IMG/VR virus record: IMGVR_UViG_3300042521_002893
Location: 1 to 64,000 of that record
From: a virus
Strand: one strand, 5' to 3'
DNA length: 64,000 nucleotides
The notes beneath the pieces are model-generated. The model was not told the origin of the DNA and made no database searches. It saw only the letters and a list, made by a program, of their open reading frames with translations. Made by a program: the position numbers and the translations under genes. This document shows positions 54,742 to 62,478 of this stretch, piece after piece (within the stretch, counting starts at the first letter, position 1; every line of letters begins with the position of its first letter).

Positions 54742-56583
54742 ATGGGCAAAAACTCCTTACGTGAAATTATCAAGCTGGGTAACCTCAGCGAAGAAGAACA
54801 GATGAAACTATCTATCAACCTTCAAAAATCTGGAGTTCAAGCTCATAATAACGGCTTTGCGAAGGCCCTGGGCCTTTCCTCCAGCATGGTTGTCAACGAT
54901 TCTGTTGATGAACGAGAAGTTGAAGAAGTTAGCGATCAAGACGAAGAAACAGTCGAAAAAGCTGTTGAACCTGAACTAGAAATTGAGCAGGAAACAGCCG
55001 TTGTAGAAAAATCTGAGCCTGCTATCACTGCCGAAATTCTACAACAGTTTGTCAGAACAGCCGTCGAAAATGCGATCGCTCCTTTGCAGGAAGAGCTAGA
55101 GAAAGCTAAGGTTCAAAATCGAACATTGGCTGATGAATTGAATAAGGCTAAGGAATCTGACAAGGTTCTCGAAGGTCTATCTAAGTTGATTGGTCGTCCA
55201 GAAGGTGCGAAAGAAATCTCTATGCCTAATGTTAATATTCGTACATCTCCTAACGGCGATCGTTTGGATGGACGACTAGCTGAGTTTATGTCTATCCGTG
55301 ACGGTTTAGGTGTCACCTATAGGACTACCAGTGGCGGTTCTTTGATGCCTGTGTACCCCACCCACGAAATCGATCAGTGGATGGCAGAACAACGGTACAA
55401 TGATAGCAGCTACAAATCTCTTCTCAAAGAGATGACTGATATGGGTAAGAAGCATGGTTTATTCCGTGGTTCTAAGATGATCACTGAGTCTGAGCGGAGA
55501 GCTGCTACCACTTCCTCTGATGTCCCTGGTGGTTTCTTGGAAGTTCTATCTTCCATCATGCGGGTTAGCTCCCGTCCCGGACTGGTATTCTGGCAATTCC
55601 CTCAAACTGTTCACCGGTACGATCGCGGTAACGGCGAAGTTGTTGATATCCCTCGGGCTGCTTATCCTGAGGTAGCGACCAATTCGCAACAACGTTTGCT
55701 CTCCGGATCTAATACCTACGTTCCCATTGATGCTGGTAATCAACGGGTTCGTACCGGCCTTGTTAAGATGATTCTTAATGAGTACGGTCGGGGTCGTTCG
55801 GAAGCGCCTCCTATTTCTATCCCTCGATTCGTAGAAGAGTACGCCATGTTGCCTCTGATGAGGATCTTGGAAAGAGATCTTTTCTACGACTATTACAACT
55901 GGGAAGATCTGGTCATCCGTGAACAGTGGAGACCTACCACTAAGAACTACTATAACAATGGCGATAACATTGTTACAGCAGCGGCTTCTGTGACTGTGGG
56001 TGGTACTATGACACGGCAGTTCCTTAATCAGGTATACACGAGGCTATCGAACGATCGCGTTGTGCCTCTACCTGATGGTAACTACGGTCTTGTTACCAAT
56101 CCTACCGCTATGTCTCAACTGAAGAGTTCTCTAGTCAACCAATACTTTGAAGCTCCTAGTGTTGAACAGATCCGGGAAATGACCAACATGATGCTTGGTG
56201 ATTACCCTGCTGGTGAAAACATCAAGGTTGAAGGTTATCAAGGGTTGTTTGAGGGCTTCCACATTTGGCAAACTAACGCCTTTGCTAATGCTACTGGGGC
56301 AGAAGGTGTAGCTACTGAAACCAATGGTGACAGCACCTCTTCTGTGGTTCGTACTTCTTACGCCTTTGGTGGTATGGCTTCTGGTCGTGGTATCGGCGGC
56401 TCTGGTGTTCAGATTCTCTTTGATGAGAAGACTGACTTTGGTCGGATGGATCGCGCCATTTGGCAATCCTACGAAGCCCACGGACCACTAGACGTTGACG
56501 CTACTGGTTACAATGATACATCTGACATTCCTCAGGAAACACGGGTGTTCAAGGTCAACACGTTTGATGTAGCACTTACCTGA
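54742..56583 (+). CDS. Major capsid protein (HK97 fold) with scaffold-like N-terminus, 613 aa
   Basis: I start at ATG 54742 (MGKNSLREIIKLG), preceded by GGAGGTGAG; the frame is open upstream. Residues about 60-165 are an acidic coiled coil (ERE...DQDEETVEKAVEPELE, LQEELEKAKVQNRTL), the delta/scaffold domain removed in maturation. The mature part has GGSLMPVYPTHEIDQWM, YEVVDIPRAAYPE-like and LPDGNYGLVTNPT segments of HK97-type capsids. Near the upstream protease-like gene. Confidence 0.8.
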   Translation: MGKNSLREIIKLGNLSEEEQMKLSINLQKSGVQAHNNGFAKALGLSSSMVVNDSVDEREVEEVSDQDEETVEKAVEPELEIEQETAVVEKSEPAITAEILQQFVRTAVENAIAPLQEELEKAKVQNRTLADELNKAKESDKVLEGLSKLIGRPEGAKEISMPNVNIRTSPNGDRLDGRLAEFMSIRDGLGVTYRTTSGGSLMPVYPTHEIDQWMAEQRYNDSSYKSLLKEMTDMGKKHGLFRGSKMITESERRAATTSSDVPGGFLEVLSSIMRVSSRPGLVFWQFPQTVHRYDRGNGEVVDIPRAAYPEVATNSQQRLLSGSNTYVPIDAGNQRVRTGLVKMILNEYGRGRSEAPPISIPRFVEEYAMLPLMRILERDLFYDYYNWEDLVIREQWRPTTKNYYNNGDNIVTAAASVTVGGTMTRQFLNQVYTRLSNDRVVPLPDGNYGLVTNPTAMSQLKSSLVNQYFEAPSVEQIREMTNMMLGDYPAGENIKVEGYQGLFEGFHIWQTNAFANATGAEGVATETNGDSTSSVVRTSYAFGGMASGRGIGGSGVQILFDEKTDFGRMDRAIWQSYEAHGPLDVDATGYNDTSDIPQETRVFKVNTFDVALT

Positions 56584-56595
56584 TTGGTGAACTAA

Positions 56596-56967
56596 ATGAC
56601 TCAGCAGCTTTCTAAAGACGATTACAAAGCTTGGTTAATTACACAAGGATGGCGAATTATCCAATCTGAAGCAGAAACTGTCAATTTTGATAAGGCTGAC
56701 GACCAGAAATGGATTGAAGTCATCGATGAGATTGTGGAACTGAAATATCCTCCCCAAGTGGAAGATGTTCAGATCGAACAGTCGGTACAAACTGAAGCGA
56801 TCGCTATTGTTTCTGAAGAAGCTGCTGAAGTCAACTTCGATTACATTAAGGTGGATGGGATAAGAATTTGTCCCGTTTGTAACTATCCTATGCGTACAGC
56901 TTTGGAAAGTTCAGATCCCATCTGTCCTACATCTGTTCCTAATTGTCCTCGTCTCGGAGTTTCCTAA
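56596..56967 (+). CDS. Hypothetical protein with C-terminal zinc motif, 123 aa
   Basis: MTQQLSKDDYKAWLITQGWRII helix, acidic middle, ICPVCNYPMRTALESSDPICPTSVPNC with CxxC...C...C. Between capsid and decoration-like protein. Its stop overlaps the next start (TAATG). Likely capsid-accessory; unproven. Confidence 0.65.
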   Translation: MTQQLSKDDYKAWLITQGWRIIQSEAETVNFDKADDQKWIEVIDEIVELKYPPQVEDVQIEQSVQTEAIAIVSEEAAEVNFDYIKVDGIRICPVCNYPMRTALESSDPICPTSVPNCPRLGVS

Positions 56968-57449
56968 TGCCTAAAAGATCATACGTTCATAATCGTGTTG
57001 TACGTGACAACCTTAGTGGTAAGGCTGTAGACTTCTACGATTTCGCCGTCCATGGTGGTGCTCAAGCAACTATCACACTACCTCTAGAACTTGAATCCAA
57101 GTCTATCATCACTAGCGGTTTCGTCTATGTTGACACCCCTTGTGTGGGTTCTGGGGCCTCTATTGCTGTCGGCCTTAACACCAACACTGATCTTCTTGCT
57201 GCAACTGGTGTAGCCTCTTTTACTGATGACGCTGTACTGAACTTGATTCCTTCTACTACTGCTAATATCAGTGGTGATGGTCATAACTCAGGTGTTTCTA
57301 ACAACCGTCCTTTGGTACTTACCGCTGATCGCCAATTGAAAGTGACCATCAGTGGAGCAGCTCTTACCGCTGGTAAACTAGCGATCGTTCTGTTCTATGT
57401 CGGTCCCTTTGATGGCGTAAGACCTGTAACCTACAGCATGGAAGGTTAA
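56967..57449 (+). CDS. Probable capsid decoration/head protein, 160 aa
   Basis: Start at ATG 56967 (MPKRSYVHNRVV), with CTCGGAG upstream. All-beta, Gly/Ala/Thr-rich: QATITLPLELESKSIITSGFVYVDTP and LKVTISGAALTAGKLAIVLFYVG. Such compact beta proteins after the capsid gene are often decoration or head fibre bases. Inference from context. Confidence 0.55.
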   Translation: MPKRSYVHNRVVRDNLSGKAVDFYDFAVHGGAQATITLPLELESKSIITSGFVYVDTPCVGSGASIAVGLNTNTDLLAATGVASFTDDAVLNLIPSTTANISGDGHNSGVSNNRPLVLTADRQLKVTISGAALTAGKLAIVLFYVGPFDGVRPVTYSMEG

Positions 57450-57452
57450 CAG

Positions 57453-58193
57453 TTGGCAATATTAACGCCTACTGACCTTGTTAAGTTAGCGCCTGAGTTG
57501 GAAATAGACTCAGGCGCTATTAACAGTGCCATATTGACAGCGCAAATGATCGCTGAATCACCTATGGGCGCTAATCGTCCTTTAGAAGAGCAACGATTTG
57601 TTGAAACACCTATATTAAACGGCAAAGGTATTATTAAACTATCTAGATTGCCTATTAATAATACTGTTCAAAAGGCTCCTGTTGTATCCATTCGAGGTAG
57701 ACGCTTATTAGCCTCTTTTGGATTACCTCTATCTGACAATCAATGGATAACACTTAATCCTTCTACTGATTATGAATTTGATTATCAACTAGGAGAAGTA
57801 AGAATCTTAAGTGCTAATCTTGCGGGTCTTACTACTGAGTCTTGGGGATTAGGTAGTGCAGCTAGGGCTCGATATAGTGGTAGACCATTTAGACGCCCCA
57901 CACAAGCTCACGAAAAGTCTGAAATGAAGGTCGAATATACCACAGGGTTTGATTTCAAAGCTGTTCCCATAGATCCAAGGGCGCAAGAGATAAAGATCGC
58001 TCTTATATCCATACTTAAACTACAAAGAAGTCCCATGGCTTCTGGTATGAAACAATATACACTTAACAATTTTTATTCCGTTATTTATGGTAGTGAAGCT
58101 ACCAATGTAAATACCAGTAGTACTGATAGTACGTTACTACAAGACGTTTTGATGGTACTAAAACGTTATCGTCCTAGGGAGTTTGTGTCATGA
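57453..58193 (+). CDS. Head-tail connector (adaptor) candidate, 246 aa
   Basis: Begins with TTG at 57453 (AAGGTTAAC upstream) giving MAILTPTDLVKLAPELE. N-terminal helical, then LSRLPINNTVQKAPVVSIRGRR, typical of gp6-like head-tail adaptors after the capsid, and a C-terminal helix-rich part. Overlaps the next by ATGA. Confidence 0.6.
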   Translation: MAILTPTDLVKLAPELEIDSGAINSAILTAQMIAESPMGANRPLEEQRFVETPILNGKGIIKLSRLPINNTVQKAPVVSIRGRRLLASFGLPLSDNQWITLNPSTDYEFDYQLGEVRILSANLAGLTTESWGLGSAARARYSGRPFRRPTQAHEKSEMKVEYTTGFDFKAVPIDPRAQEIKIALISILKLQRSPMASGMKQYTLNNFYSVIYGSEATNVNTSSTDSTLLQDVLMVLKRYRPREFVS

Positions 58194-58603
58194 CTATACT
58201 TCCTATTACACCTCCAGTAATTCCTCTCGTTCCTAACGCAACGTTATTCTTTCAAGTGCCTACAGGTCAACATCAAATTGATCCTGTGACGCTTAATGAA
58301 GTACAGATCTTTGAAGAGATTCAGCTTAAAGCCGCGATCGTTGAATTAGGTTATGAAACCTTCCAGAATGAGAGTCCCGGTCTAGACAATATGGAACGTA
58401 GAGTTAGAGGATATATCCTTGTTAAATCTCTACCTGAGGATCTTAGAAGCAGCGATCGCGTCAAAGTTATAGTGAGTAGTAGTGGTAGGCCCGAGGAAGG
58501 TACATTGTTTTTCACTGAAAGATTAACGGCGATGTCTTATAACATTGTACCTTCTGTTGGTATTCCCTTCGATGCTTATTTTCAGACTACAGGAGGAGGT
58601 TAA
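58190..58603 (+). CDS. Head closure (stopper) candidate, 137 aa
   Basis: Beta-rich (ATLFFQVPTGQHQIDPVTLNEVQ, EIQLKAAIVELGYET, RVKVIVSSSGRPEEG), length and order fit a head closure protein. Context-based. Confidence 0.55.
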   Translation: MTILPITPPVIPLVPNATLFFQVPTGQHQIDPVTLNEVQIFEEIQLKAAIVELGYETFQNESPGLDNMERRVRGYILVKSLPEDLRSSDRVKVIVSSSGRPEEGTLFFTERLTAMSYNIVPSVGIPFDAYFQTTGGG

Positions 58604-58604
58604 C

Positions 58605-58991
58605 ATGGTTCGATTAGAGAATTGGAATCCTCCAACACTAGAATATCGTAAAGCTATTTTTACTTGGGATACAGAGTACGCCGCTCAGGTTCATGAAGGT
58701 GCTGGCGACAATTACCCAGCAAGACCTTGGGTAGACAACGCGATCGCTCAATTAGATCTTGAACAAGAGTTTTCTGATGGATATAGAGAAGGCGAAGATC
58801 TGAATAAAGCATTTTTACATCTAACCGACATGGTTAGTGAACAAAGTCTTTATGAATTAGAAAATCCTGTTTACGATTGGCCTAGAGTGACCAAACGTAG
58901 ATCAGGAGACGTTGTAACGTCACCTCGGAATATTTACGATTTGGGTAATCTTTATGATTCTCAATCTGTAAAACTGGAGGAAACGTTATGA
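58605..58991 (+). CDS. HK97 gp10-like neck/tail completion protein, 128 aa
   Basis: Starts at ATG 58605 after AGGAGGAGG. EYAAQVHEGAGDNYPARPWVDNAIAQLDLEQEF has the xARPW...I pattern of gp10-like proteins. Ends with a Asn/Asp-rich segment. Overlaps the next gene. Confidence 0.6.
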   Translation: MVRLENWNPPTLEYRKAIFTWDTEYAAQVHEGAGDNYPARPWVDNAIAQLDLEQEFSDGYREGEDLNKAFLHLTDMVSEQSLYELENPVYDWPRVTKRRSGDVVTSPRNIYDLGNLYDSQSVKLEETL

Positions 58992-59413
58992 ACGCGATAA
59001 AAACTCCTAACGATATATCAGCGTTAGTAACAGATCTAAGATCTTTGTTGAATAACGAACTTGGAACATTTGATGACGGAACAAAAGCGTTTTGGGTGGA
59101 ACCTCCCTTCATTCCTTCCAAACGCACTTTTTCCGGTGTAAAGATTGTGGTTGCGCGTAATCAAGATGTTCTACAACCACAAAAACCTTGCGTTGGTGTA
59201 CCTCAGGCTATCCAGCGCATGTATTGGCGAGTAACACTTATCAATAATGACTATTCCTCTTCAGGATTAGCCAAATGGGATAGTGCGATCGACAAAATCC
59301 GTAGGCGTTTCCCCCTTCATCGGGAAAGAGCCGTGGAAGTAACTGAGGATCAATTTCCACAACGGACTTTTCTGTTGGAAGCTGTCAAAGTCGTTAACTT
59401 AATCACTGTTTAG
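58988..59413 (+). CDS. Tail terminator-like protein, 141 aa
   Basis: NDISALVTDLRSLLNNELGTFDDGTKAFWVEPP at the start and MYWRVTLINNDYSSSGLAKWDSAIDKIRRRFPLH: an alpha-beta layout like tail terminators. Precedes the major tail protein. Context-based. Confidence 0.55.
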   Translation: MNAIKTPNDISALVTDLRSLLNNELGTFDDGTKAFWVEPPFIPSKRTFSGVKIVVARNQDVLQPQKPCVGVPQAIQRMYWRVTLINNDYSSSGLAKWDSAIDKIRRRFPLHRERAVEVTEDQFPQRTFLLEAVKVVNLITV

Positions 59414-59426
59414 GAGGAAACTCTAC

Positions 59427-60383
59427 ATGGGACAAATTATCAACTACGCTAGCGAACGAGGCACTAGCGTATTTACAGAACTTCGGTTTGTGCTTCTTCC
59501 TAAAGGTACTCGGGTACCTACGGAATATACTGTTACTGTAGGAGCGGCTACTGCTGCGATCAACGTTACCACTTCGGCAGCTCCTACAGCTAAAGGTGCC
59601 ACTTCGTTGACACTTGCTGCTACTGCCACTATTCCTGCTTTTTCCAAGATTCGTTTTGCAAACGGTGTTGAAGCTCGTACTAGCACAGCGGTGACTGGTG
59701 CTACAGCGGTAACTCTTTTGTACCCGTTGTCAGCAGCTATTCCTGCTTCCACTGCTGGTACTGTAGACGCCTCTGTGCTGACTGTCGGTAGTGAAGTGTT
59801 ACCTGTTACGACCCTTCCCACCAATATCTATCCTGGTGAGAAACTGACATTTAACAATGGTGCGTATAGTGTAACGGTAAGCGATTTTGCTCCTGCTGGC
59901 GCTACACGTCTACAAGTTCAACCTACTACTGTTTTAGCTGTTGAAAACCATACAGCTAAAACTACAGCTACCGTTTACATCGCTGGTGCCACTGACGCTT
60001 CTCCGTCTTCTCAGCCCAAGACTGTTGACGCAGCCAACTTCCTCAGTGGTAGTGGTATGGAAATGGTTACTACAGGTAGTAACAGAACCATGTCATTCAC
60101 TTTCCAAAGAATTATTGGCGATCCCGGTGCTGATCTTCTCATGAAGATTCTTTACGACGATCGCTTCTTTGGTTCTGAAATTTACGCTACCCTCAGACGC
60201 CCCTTTGGTGAAGAATTTGCTGGAGCTGCCATTTTGACCTCTGGTAATCAAAGTTCACCTGTACAAGACCTTATTACAGTGCAGGCTGACCTTCAGTTCC
60301 AAGGTTCCTCCTTCAAGTATACTGCACCTACTGGCGCGTTCGATCCTCTGTCTAACGTCTATACGCCTCCTCTGGGCGCGTAA
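59427..60383 (+). CDS. Major tail (tube) protein, 318 aa
   Basis: MGQIINYASERGTSVFTELRFVLLPKG start; two repeat-like beta domains, TIPAFSKIRFANG...ATAVTLLYPLSAAIPA and IYPGEKLTFNNG...ATRLQVQPTTVLAVE; C-terminal TMSFTFQRIIGDPGADLLMKILYDDRFFG. Ser/Thr/Ala-rich as in tail tube proteins, strong AGGAGGAAA ribosome site, terminator after it, and the position upstream of the tail chaperone gene all agree. A third copy of the repeat lies in the chaperone at 61 kb. Confidence 0.75.
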   Translation: MGQIINYASERGTSVFTELRFVLLPKGTRVPTEYTVTVGAATAAINVTTSAAPTAKGATSLTLAATATIPAFSKIRFANGVEARTSTAVTGATAVTLLYPLSAAIPASTAGTVDASVLTVGSEVLPVTTLPTNIYPGEKLTFNNGAYSVTVSDFAPAGATRLQVQPTTVLAVENHTAKTTATVYIAGATDASPSSQPKTVDAANFLSGSGMEMVTTGSNRTMSFTFQRIIGDPGADLLMKILYDDRFFGSEIYATLRRPFGEEFAGAAILTSGNQSSPVQDLITVQADLQFQGSSFKYTAPTGAFDPLSNVYTPPLGA

Positions 60384-60401
60384 GCGTTAGGTTATATACA
60401 G

Positions 60402-60440
60402 AACGTCCTTCACTGGTTTATACTGGTGGAGGACGTTTTT
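60402..60440 (+). terminator. Terminator after the tail tube gene
   Basis: Stem AACGTCCTTCAC.../...GTGGAGGACGTT (two G-U) followed by TTTTT. Confidence 0.8.
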
Positions 60441-60451
60441 AATGCGCTGAG

Positions 60452-60706
60452 ATGGAATACGATATTTTATATTCGGGAACTGCGATATGTCTTATTAATT
60501 GTCGTATAGCAGATGAAGGTGTTTATTACGGCTTTGGTTACTATGCGGCGAATACACCACCAATAGTACCACTAAGAACTGGAGAAGGAAAAGAAGTTAT
60601 CACTATAGAGGTTCCGCAAGAAGCGGTTAACGAGTCTATTATGATCGCTATGGGAGATCATGACGGATTAAACTTTGCTAAACGTGCGATCATCCAAGTT
60701 GTTTAA
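60452..60706 (+). CDS. Hypothetical protein, 84 aa
   Basis: ILYSGTAICLINCRIADEGVYYGFGYYAAN, beta-rich; EGKEVITIEVPQEAV. Unknown; between tail tube and chaperone genes. Weak ribosome site. Confidence 0.6.
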   Translation: MEYDILYSGTAICLINCRIADEGVYYGFGYYAANTPPIVPLRTGEGKEVITIEVPQEAVNESIMIAMGDHDGLNFAKRAIIQVV

Positions 60707-60782
60707 CCTGTGTTTCGCTATTTTTATTATTTACAGTAAAAGAGCAATATATTATTGTCTATAAAGTTTCTAATTTTTCCCA

Positions 60783-61643
60783 ATGAAAGTAATTCCGTTT
60801 CTTGCAAAGAAACCAAAAATTGTTATGGTTCCTGTCGGCAATGAACTAACAGGTACCGTGTTTCTATTAAAGCGAGGTTATATTTCTCCGTCGGAGAGCC
60901 CTGTTGATTACCAAACACTTGAACGAAATCGCCGCAAGTTTTTTGTGGCCTATAATGCGAGAGTCAAAGAACTAGCAAAAGAACGTAATGAGTCGATCGC
61001 AGAGACTCGTAAATATCTAGAAAGCCTACAAGGTGGTGAACAAGGCGACGTTCAGATCGATACAGGTGAAACCTTTATGGACGCTCTGGACGATGAAACT
61101 CTAGAGGTAATGTTCCGACTTCAAGAAGACACTCGTACCCTATCTATCAGGGCCGCTACCTATATGTTGAAATATAGAGCGGCTATTCCTGTCATCTTGA
61201 CTAAGAACGCTGAAGCAGGATCACGTAAGCTGTCTGTAGAACCTTTGACAAATCCTATTGGATCAGGAGATCTAGTACGATTCGACGATTATATTGTCAA
61301 AGTACGAGACTATGCTAATTATGGTTCTGAAACGTTGATGGTTGAGGATCTGCCTATTCCATTGACTGTAAAGAGCGTGGGTTATCTGTGCGATCGCGAT
61401 ACTTCTCAGATCAAGGTAGGTTTTTCTGATTGGACTACTGATGACACTTCTGAACTTATTGGAGAAGAGCTTATCGCTCAACTTTATCAGTTCTATCAAG
61501 TAGAGGCAGGGGAAGCGGTTAATGAAAATGCTCTTCCTGAAGGAAATGAGGAGATTGTAGAAGAAATGGGGGAATCGCTATTATTGAGTGGGGAGACATA
61601 TATCTCAGACTCCAATATCTCGGTTGTACCGACCCCCGTCTAG
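60783..61643 (+). CDS. Tail assembly chaperone, first frame (G-like), 286 aa
   Basis: Basic start (MKVIPFLAKKPKIVMVPVG), coiled helix (VKELAKERNESIAETRKYLESLQGG), a repeat segment (SRKLSVEPLTNPIGSGDLVRFDDYIVKV) shared with the tail tube, then an acidic C-terminus. The open frame that continues at 61550-61987 in -1 is the T-like extension; together this is the standard G/GT layout. Located between tail tube and tape measure genes, as in lambda-type tails. Confidence 0.7.
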   Translation: MKVIPFLAKKPKIVMVPVGNELTGTVFLLKRGYISPSESPVDYQTLERNRRKFFVAYNARVKELAKERNESIAETRKYLESLQGGEQGDVQIDTGETFMDALDDETLEVMFRLQEDTRTLSIRAATYMLKYRAAIPVILTKNAEAGSRKLSVEPLTNPIGSGDLVRFDDYIVKVRDYANYGSETLMVEDLPIPLTVKSVGYLCDRDTSQIKVGFSDWTTDDTSELIGEELIAQLYQFYQVEAGEAVNENALPEGNEEIVEEMGESLLLSGETYISDSNISVVPTPV

Positions 61644-61987
61644 ATTACGAACATTTTGGTGATGAGAATCCAGCGTTGATATTTGAGACGCTTAAATTCT
61701 ATGAGGAGGCGTATAGACAAGACATCAATGTAAAATCCATAACTCATGCGATCGGTTGGTCTGGTCTGTTTAATGGTTTTGCAGGTAAGGACTCTAAACA
61801 AATAAAGCCAGAAGACATCGTGCCTTTTCCTGATCTTATGAAACAAGGCACGGAGAAGACTGTATTTAGTAGTAAGACGAGATCTATTGTCTATCGGTTG
61901 CTTAAGGATAAGCGAATACCTCCTGCTGTTGCCGCTTTCCTACAAACTATTCCTGAGATACGCGAGAGGTATATCAAAGATGGCTGA
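61550..61987 (+). CDS. Tail assembly chaperone extension (T-like), -1 frame
   Basis: Open in frame from 61550; from its own TTG at 61676 it would give 103 aa (LDYEHFGDENPALIFETLKFYEEAYRQ...), but the frame is open back through the end of the G-like gene. Helical, with KSITHAIGWSGLFNGFAGKDSK and IRERYIKDG. No ribosome site suits an independent start. Made as a fusion by frameshifting. Confidence 0.7.
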   Translation, partial: GDCRRNGGIAIIEWGDIYLRLQYLGCTDPRLDYEHFGDENPALIFETLKFYEEAYRQDINVKSITHAIGWSGLFNGFAGKDSKQIKPEDIVPFPDLMKQGTEKTVFSSKTRSIVYRLLKDKRIPPAVAAFLQTIPEIRERYIKDG

Positions 61988-62372
61988 TCTGTTACAAAGC
62001 AAATTTGAACTTGTCCATACTGATGACGGTAAACAGATTCGTCACGGAGAATCTGTACTTGATAATGTAACAAGTGTTGAAAAAGAAGACGTTGACGGCG
62101 TTCCTTATGTCGTTTTCAAAGCGGAACTGGGATCAGAAGTTTATAATCCTTATAGCCGTTTTGTTCTTTCTCATGATGAAGAAGGCGACATCGTTAAACA
62201 CGCTGGTGTAACCTTGGAGGGTGTCGAATCTGTTACGACATCAATAGAAGGCGGTAAGTGCGTTGTAACGGTGAAAGCTGCTTTAGCTGGAGAAGACTTT
62301 ACTTCTATCCTTAAGAGAAAAGAAGTCAAAAAACCACAACCTAAAGTCGTTCCTGAAGTCAAACCTCAATAA
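61980..62372 (+). CDS. Hypothetical tail-region protein, 130 aa
   Basis: Start at ATG 61980 (MADLLQSKFELVHTDDGKQ), overlapping the T frame; GAGAGG upstream. Beta-rich with GVTLEGVESVTTSIEGGKC and a Pro/Lys-rich end. Unknown; probably tail-associated. Confidence 0.65.
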   Translation: MADLLQSKFELVHTDDGKQIRHGESVLDNVTSVEKEDVDGVPYVVFKAELGSEVYNPYSRFVLSHDEEGDIVKHAGVTLEGVESVTTSIEGGKCVVTVKAALAGEDFTSILKRKEVKKPQPKVVPEVKPQ

Positions 62373-62411
62373 GACAGCATACGATAGATTCACCACGGAT
62401 CTTTAGAGCTA

Positions 62412-62455
62412 ATAAAGTGTTTGGTTCGTGTGATTAATTGAACCAAACACTTTAT
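62412..62455 (+). terminator. Hairpin before the tape measure gene
   Basis: 16-bp perfect stem ATAAAGTGTTTGGTTC / GAACCAAACACTTTAT with a 12-nt loop. It ends ACATATCATTTTTT. Confidence 0.7.
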
Positions 62456-62478
62456 CGTTACACATATCATTTTTTATA

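Noticed and set aside
55546-56481. Antisense frames in the major capsid gene
   Set aside because: Shadows of the capsid gene without ribosome sites.
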